This document shows positions 53,301 to 57,055 of a DNA stretch of 57,055 nt, piece by piece. The stretch lies in assembly GCF_002291145.1 (NCBI RefSeq), contig NZ_NTGE01000013.1, forward strand, positions 1-57,055, in the 5' to 3' direction. Position 1 is the stretch's first letter. The number at the start of each line of letters is the position of its first letter. The translations under genes and the position numbers were made by a program. The notes under the pieces are model-generated. The model did no database searches. It saw only the letters and a list, made by a program, of their open reading frames with translations, and was not told the origin of the DNA. Source of the DNA: Streptomyces sp. SA15 (GTDB lineage: Bacteria; Actinomycetota; Actinomycetes; Streptomycetales; Streptomycetaceae).

Positions 53301-53477
53301 TGATCCACTGGAGGTGGACGGAGTGCATCGGTGCCGGAGGCCGCGCGGCCCGTTGCGTCGCGGATGACTGCGCCGCTCGGAAGCTGCCTCCTGCCACCAG
53401 CAGAAGTCCTCGTTGCCGTATCGTGCGGCTTTCCCTCGCCAAGTCCTGCGGGCCAGTACACAAGGAGTTCACCAGGG

Positions 53478-54140
53478 TCAGGCTGAGTGCCGCCTCTTCC
53501 CTCGGTGGGTGACGAACCAGTCCCGAGCCGCTGTCGCGATTTCCTCGGGCGCTCCTGACTCCTGGAACAGGTGCTTTGCACCACGGAAGACATGGATCTT
53601 GCTCGGGACCTTGAGTCTTCCTGCGGCCTCCTTGCCGAGCCGCAGGTCCGTCTCGTCCTCGCCGCCGACGATGAACAGCACCGGTGCCTGGATGCGGTCG
53701 AACGCCACGTGCGCCAAGTCGGGCTGAACGCCCTGGGACACCACGGCCGAGACCCGTTCCGGGCGTTCGACGGCGGCAAGCAGAACCGCAGCTGCGGCGG
53801 TGTCGGCGCCGAACAGACATACCGGAAGGTCGGCCGTCTCCGTCCGCTGCTCCAGCCAGTCGATGGCGGACACCAGTCGCCGGGCCAGGAACGGGATGTC
53901 GAAGCGGTGCCGGGCCGAGCGTGTGTCCTCCCGCATCTCGAGTTCGGTGAGGAGATCGAGAAGCAGTGTGCCCATGCCCGCCCGGTGGAACACGGCGGCG
54001 ATGGCGCGGTCGCGTGAGCTGTTCCGGGTACTGACGCCGCCCTCGGCGATGACGACGATCGACCGTACCGGGCCGGGCACGACCAGATCACCGGTGAGCG
54101 GGGCCCCGTGCGCGGGCACCAACACCAAGTCGGAGATCAT
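53478..54140 (-). CDS. Dienelactone-hydrolase-like alpha/beta protein with Asp in nucleophile position
   Basis: A 220-aa protein. ATG 54140 has GGGAGG at 7-8 bases upstream (minus strand). The fold is clear (VVPGPVRSIVVIAEGGVSTR, RFDIPFLARRLVSAIDWLEQ, APVLFIVGGEDETD, FRGAKHLFQESGAPEEI). Asp (in GGEDETD) and His (AKHLF) of the triad are present. The elbow reads LFGADTAAAAVLLAA, whereas relatives have GASTGAAAAL: Ser is replaced by Asp113. It may be inactive, or use Asp as haloalkane dehalogenases do. The family often accompanies phosphoribosyltransferase or stress genes. Confidence 0.85.
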   Translation of the reverse strand: MISDLVLVPAHGAPLTGDLVVPGPVRSIVVIAEGGVSTRNSSRDRAIAAVFHRAGMGTLLLDLLTELEMREDTRSARHRFDIPFLARRLVSAIDWLEQRTETADLPVCLFGADTAAAAVLLAAVERPERVSAVVSQGVQPDLAHVAFDRIQAPVLFIVGGEDETDLRLGKEAAGRLKVPSKIHVFRGAKHLFQESGAPEEIATAARDWFVTHRGKRRHSA

Positions 54141-54351
54141 CTGTTTCCTCCCGACGTGGCGCTCATGGAGCTACTGACCGCCCGTGTACCCATGGGTGGA
54201 TTCCGTACGCACCGTGACCTCGGCGGGCGGCCGGCGGATAGTGCGCGAGGCTGGAAAAAACGGGACCGGCGACGGCCCGTTCGGGCTGCCTCAGCCCACC
54301 TTGATCGAGGGTGCGACGTTCTACGTGATACTCCGCTGCTGTATGACACCA
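54141..54351. other. Intergenic stretch
   Basis: No gene recognised between the hydrolase start and the hairpin at 54352. Confidence 0.4.
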
Positions 54352-54387
54352 AAGAACCCCTGCCAGATCTCCCCGGCAGGGGTTCTT
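54352..54387. terminator. Perfect 13-bp hairpin
   Basis: AAGAACCCCTGCC (54352-54364) and GGCAGGGGTTCTT (54375-54387) pair exactly around a 10-base loop. It stands between no obviously adjacent gene ends, about 210 bases upstream of the hydrolase start and 180 before the Cys-rich gene, so the gene it served may be gone. Confidence 0.75.
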
Positions 54388-54566
54388 GGCTGCGGTGAGC
54401 GAACTCAAGGAACAAAGGAACAGTCGGCCTGTGCGGCGTGGGTCTGTCGGGGTGATTCTCCGGAACCACCTGATCCAAGGTGTCCACCCGGTGGAACACA
54501 GCAGGAAGCAGCCGTCCCCCATCAGGCGCCGGGCCACCGGCACCGCACAGCAAGGAGCGAAGGCCC

Positions 54567-54800
54567 ATGGCCGTATGCGAGGTCTGCAACAACGACTACG
54601 AGATGGCATTTGAGGTGAGAACAGCCGACGCCACCCACATCTTCGACAGCCTCGAGTGCGCGGCTCAGCGGATCGCCCCCACCTGTGGCAACTGCCAATG
54701 CCGCATCCTCGGTCACGGTCTGCAGGCGGATGGACAGTTCTTCTGCTGCGCCCACTGCGCACGCCAGCGCGGACACACGGAACTGGTTGACCACGCCTGA
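54567..54800 (+). CDS. Small Cys-rich (zinc-ribbon/metallothionein-like) protein
   Basis: A 77-aa protein. ATG 54567 has AAGGAG 9 bases upstream. It contains eight or more Cys in pairs: CEVC near the start, SLEC, CGNCQC, CCAHC. This small family is widespread in actinobacteria and probably binds zinc. The exact role is unknown. It is convergent with the dnaJ relic. Confidence 0.8.
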   Translation: MAVCEVCNNDYEMAFEVRTADATHIFDSLECAAQRIAPTCGNCQCRILGHGLQADGQFFCCAHCARQRGHTELVDHA

Positions 54801-55059
54801 CTCTCTCCGAGTGCGGGACGAGCCGCATCCCCCGGCCGGCATCTTCGGGTCCGACAGCACCGCGTGCCTCGTTGACCTGCTTGAACCGCTCCTCCGCCCG
54901 GGGGGCCTTCCGGGGGGCCTTGTTGATGTCGGGGCGGTACCGGCGGGCCAGGGTCCGGTAGGCGCGCTGGATCTCCTCCGTGCTCGCGTCACCGGCGCAC
55001 GCCCAGCACCTCGTAGTAGTCGGGAGTCGCGTTCGCCGTCGGCCCCTCCCGCCGCTCAT
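54801..55059 (-). pseudogene. Broken DnaJ (J-domain) gene
   Basis: ATG 55059 overlaps the grpE stop (ATGA). Pieces of a J-domain follow in shifting frames: ATPDYYEVLGV, then GDASTEEIQRAYRTLARRYR and PDINKAP, then AEERFKQVNEA, then AVLSDPKMPA. The invariant HPD motif reads RPD. At least three frame changes and the missing remainder (no Gly/Phe region, no zinc fingers) make it a relic. Confidence 0.8.
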
Positions 55060-55847
55060 TCCGGCTGCTTGGCCACGGCCACGACGGCGGGGCGCAGCAG
55101 GTGGTCGTCGCTGCTGTAGCCGGGGCGCATGACCTCTACGATCGTGCCCGGTTCGGCGTCAGGGGTCTCGCGGGCCTGGGCCGCCTCGTGCCGGGCGGGG
55201 TCGAAGACCTCGCCGACCTCGGCGAACCGGTGGTAGCCGAGTCCTTCCAGAGCGGCCAGGGCCTGCCGCTGGACGGCCTCGACGCCGGCCACGATGCTCT
55301 TCGGGTCCGCCTCGGCGTGCCGCAGCGCCAGCTCCAGGTGGTCCATGATCGGGAGCCACACGGACATCACCCGGTCCCGCTCCAGCAGGCGCACCTCGCC
55401 GAGCAGCCGCTCGTACCGCTTGCGCTGGTTGTCCAGCTCCGCGGCCGTCCGCAGCCAGCGGTCCCGCAGCGCGGCCGAACTCTCCTCGGGCGGCGGCTCA
55501 GCGACCGGGCGCGCCGCCTCCTCCTCGGCGGCCGGAGCCTCCTGTGGAGCAGACGCGGCATCCTGCGGTGCCTCGGCAGCAGCCGCCTCCGGTCCCGGGG
55601 GCACGTCGGCCGCCGCAGCCGGGGCTTGCCGGCGGTCCTGGGAGACTGCCTCACCGCGCTGTTCCTGTGCCGCTGCTGCGCCGCCGCGCGCGCGGTCAGA
55701 TGGCCGTTTCCTGGTGCTCGCCTGTGGCGTGGAGCCTTGTCCGGCGACGGTACGGCGCGCTTCCTCCGGCTTGGGTGCCTGTTCTGCCGCATCGGGCGCC
55801 AGCCGCCGGCTGTCGTCGCCTCGCTTGAAGTCACGCGCTGCGTTCAC
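55056..55847 (-). CDS. grpE: GrpE nucleotide exchange factor (second copy type)
   Basis: A 263-aa protein. GTG 55847 has GAGGTG 6 bases upstream. The first ~125 residues are a low-complexity Ala/Pro/Glu/Gln linker, longer than in housekeeping GrpE. The rest is GrpE: the long helix AELDNQRKRYERLLGEVRLL, VMSVWLPIMDHLELALRHAE, and the beta domain FDPARHEAA, GTIVEVMRPGY, LLRPAVVAVAK. It should release ADP from a DnaK partner. It lies between a dnaK relic and a dnaJ relic in operon order, so its own partner is lost and it can only serve another DnaK. Confidence 0.88.
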   Translation of the reverse strand: MNAARDFKRGDDSRRLAPDAAEQAPKPEEARRTVAGQGSTPQASTRKRPSDRARGGAAAAQEQRGEAVSQDRRQAPAAAADVPPGPEAAAAEAPQDAASAPQEAPAAEEEAARPVAEPPPEESSAALRDRWLRTAAELDNQRKRYERLLGEVRLLERDRVMSVWLPIMDHLELALRHAEADPKSIVAGVEAVQRQALAALEGLGYHRFAEVGEVFDPARHEAAQARETPDAEPGTIVEVMRPGYSSDDHLLRPAVVAVAKQPE

Positions 55848-55860
55848 GATCACACCTCGC

Positions 55861-56155
55861 TCACTCGGGCCTGAACTCGGCATCGATCACGTCGTCCCCG
55901 CCCTCGGCGCCGGGTCGCCCCGGACCGCCGGCGCTGCCGGGACCTCCTGGGCCCGAGCTGCCCGAGGGAGCGGCGGACAGCCCGTGCAGCACCTGCTGTA
56001 GGTCGCTGGTCAGGCTGCGGATCCGCTCCAGGGACGACTCCTCGACGGCGGGGTCCGCGCTCCTCCGCGTTCGGCACGACTCTCGGCTCGTCACCCACGT
56101 ATACGGCGATCATCGAGTTCGTCGTCCCCAGATCGATGCCCACAGCCTTGGCCAT
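55861..56155 (-). pseudogene. dnaK collapsed to its two ends
   Basis: ATG 56155 (upstream GGAGG) starts [20 protein letters not shown] and [12 protein letters not shown], the intact DnaK N-terminus with its phosphate-1 loop. Near 56060 it runs, one frame off, into [20 protein letters not shown] and a Gly/Pro-rich tail ending [11 protein letters not shown], the typical DnaK C-terminus. About 500 codons between are missing. The stop lies 13 bases before grpE, as in a normal dnaK-grpE-dnaJ operon. Confidence 0.85.
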
Positions 56156-56588
56156 GACCTACGTCCTCCGCTGCCGAAGTCGCCCGTATGCGAAAACCGG
56201 TTCGATGGTCGACAGGAAGCGGCCCTCGCCCTGGAGCCGCGCACACAGCCCTGCGTCAGCGGGCCAGCCTCCTACTTGCGGGCAAACTGCGACATATCAG
56301 GCAATCCATCTTCCAGGGTCCGACGCCGCCCAGTGCAAGGCAACCTCTGGCCCGGGTAAAGCCGTTCCGCAATTGGCCACAGCCAGGCGTCGAGAGGTTT
56401 GGATCTCTGCGGCAAGCGGACCGGACCTGTGATGCTCTGCGCCGGCTGGGGCGCGAGCGCCTCGGCGGTGGATCGTCGCTGGGCGAGCGGGGCCTCATGG
56501 TGCGGAGGTTCGACCGCTGCACGGGCGCGACGGTGTCACCCCTGACCGCATACCCCGCAGGACCGCGAAGTCCGGTGATGATGAGCGC
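56156..56588. other. Intergenic stretch upstream of the dnaK relic
   Basis: No gene recognised. I looked for the HspR site (CTTGAGT-N7-ACTCAAG) and the CIRCE element and saw neither. Confidence 0.4.
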
Positions 56589-56894
56589 ATGGACGTCACC
56601 GAGGTGCTCCTGCCAGGGGTGGGGCTCCGGTATGAGTTCACCAACCATGAGGGCGACCTGGTCGGCGTCGTGGCGGAGCGGACCGGCGACTTCGAACTGG
56701 TCGTCTACGAGAGCGGTGACCCCGACGCGAGCCGGCCCGTGGTGCGGCTCAACAGCGAGGAGGCCGACGCGGTGGCGGAGATCCTCGGCGTTCCGCGGAT
56801 CGCCGAACGCTTCGCAGTACTGCCCTGGCGGGCCGCTTCGCGCGCTTCTCCGGCGCGGAGGACCGAACAGCACCTCTCACCCCACGCCCTCTGA
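56589..56894 (+). pseudogene. Truncated K+/H+ antiporter regulatory subunit (KhtT-like)
   Basis: ATG 56589 starts a 101-aa frame. Residues 1-75 (MDVTEVLLPGVGLRYEFTNH, GDLVGVVAERTGDFELVVYE, RLNSEEADAVAEILGVPRIA) match the N-terminal part of KhtT/TrkA-C-type antiporter regulators. The normal following RCK-C domain is absent; instead the frame ends in RAASRASPARRTEQHLSPHA. No antiporter gene follows within the window. It is therefore 3'-truncated and probably non-functional. Confidence 0.65.
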
Positions 56895-56931
56895 AGAAAG
56901 GGCACGGGCGAACGTGCCGCCCGAAGGCCGG

Positions 56932-57055
56932 TCAGGCGGGGACTCGTTCGGCGGCGGCGAGGATGCTGGAGCGTGCCTGGTGGCGACGTTCGTAGGTCAG
57001 CACCCGCCGGGTGAGGCCCTCCTCCGCGTCACCGAGCCGCTTCATGATCTCGTCC
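56932..57055 (-). CDS. C-terminal end of an unknown gene at the right edge
   Basis: The minus-strand frame DEIMKRLGDAEEGLTRRVLT then YERRHQARSSILAAAERVPA ends at a TGA (56934-56932). It is helical and coding-like, but too short to assign. The start lies outside the window. Confidence 0.5.
   Translation of the reverse strand, partial: DEIMKRLGDAEEGLTRRVLTYERRHQARSSILAAAERVPA

Noticed and set aside
56156..56588. Heat-shock operator upstream of the dnaK relic
   Set aside because: No HspR-type or CIRCE-type inverted repeat is found by eye.

Overview
The window looks like a chromosomal stretch of a Streptomyces or close relative. The base composition is very GC-rich with strong third-position GC, GTG starts are common, a rare TTA codon sits at a regulatory position, and the gene families (LAL/LuxR regulators, cytoplasmic Ser/Thr kinase with TPR-like tail, small GntR-linked operons, IS481 relics) are typical. 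Broken genes are frequent (I count over ten), which fits a chromosome arm or accessory region.

Left part (1-5.3 kb): the C-terminal end of a LuxR-type regulator, a truncated and an intact HSL-type alpha/beta hydrolase, a divergent TetR regulator with an exact 16-bp palindrome in front of the hydrolase, and a decayed IS481-type transposase. Biosynthetic block (5.5-24.0 kb, minus strand): a five-gene, translationally coupled operon read 24007 to 5473. It encodes ACP-KS-AT-AT-DH-ACP, KS-AT-ACP, KS-AT-DH*-ACP-Cy-A(Cys)-PCP-TE, a luciferase-like flavin monooxygenase and a flavin reductase. There is no ketoreductase or enoylreductase anywhere in it. One module has two AT domains in a row, one DH has lost its catalytic His, and the first gene has a TTA codon at position 3. 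I expect a short, mostly unreduced polyketide joined to a cysteine-derived thiazoline. Next come a DHA2-type exporter, a cupin and a divergent MarR regulator with two matching operators.

Middle (27-32.5 kb): an XRE-type protein, tRNA-Arg(CCU) followed by a strong hairpin, relic genes, an AAA+ ATPase fused to a PD-(D/E)XK nuclease domain, and a SUKH-type protein. Defence-like block (32.5-50 kb): an RNase H-like protein followed by a HelD/UvrD-like helicase (minus strand), a proline-rich membrane protein, an M-S-like methyltransferase with an N-terminal HTH, then a complete type I restriction system hsdM-hsdS-hsdR. Behind hsdR lies a 418-aa coiled-coil/membrane-type protein gene flanked by a 119-bp direct repeat made of the hsdR 3' end, a sign that it was inserted there as cargo. 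A small DUF6247-like gene and a frameshifted partner follow.

Right part (50-57 kb): a GntR regulator divergent from two small coupled genes, a Hanks-type kinase, a hydrolase with Asp in place of the usual nucleophile Ser, a small Cys-rich protein, and a decayed second chaperone operon (dnaK collapsed to its two ends, grpE intact, dnaJ broken). A truncated antiporter-regulator gene and the end of an unknown gene run to the edge.
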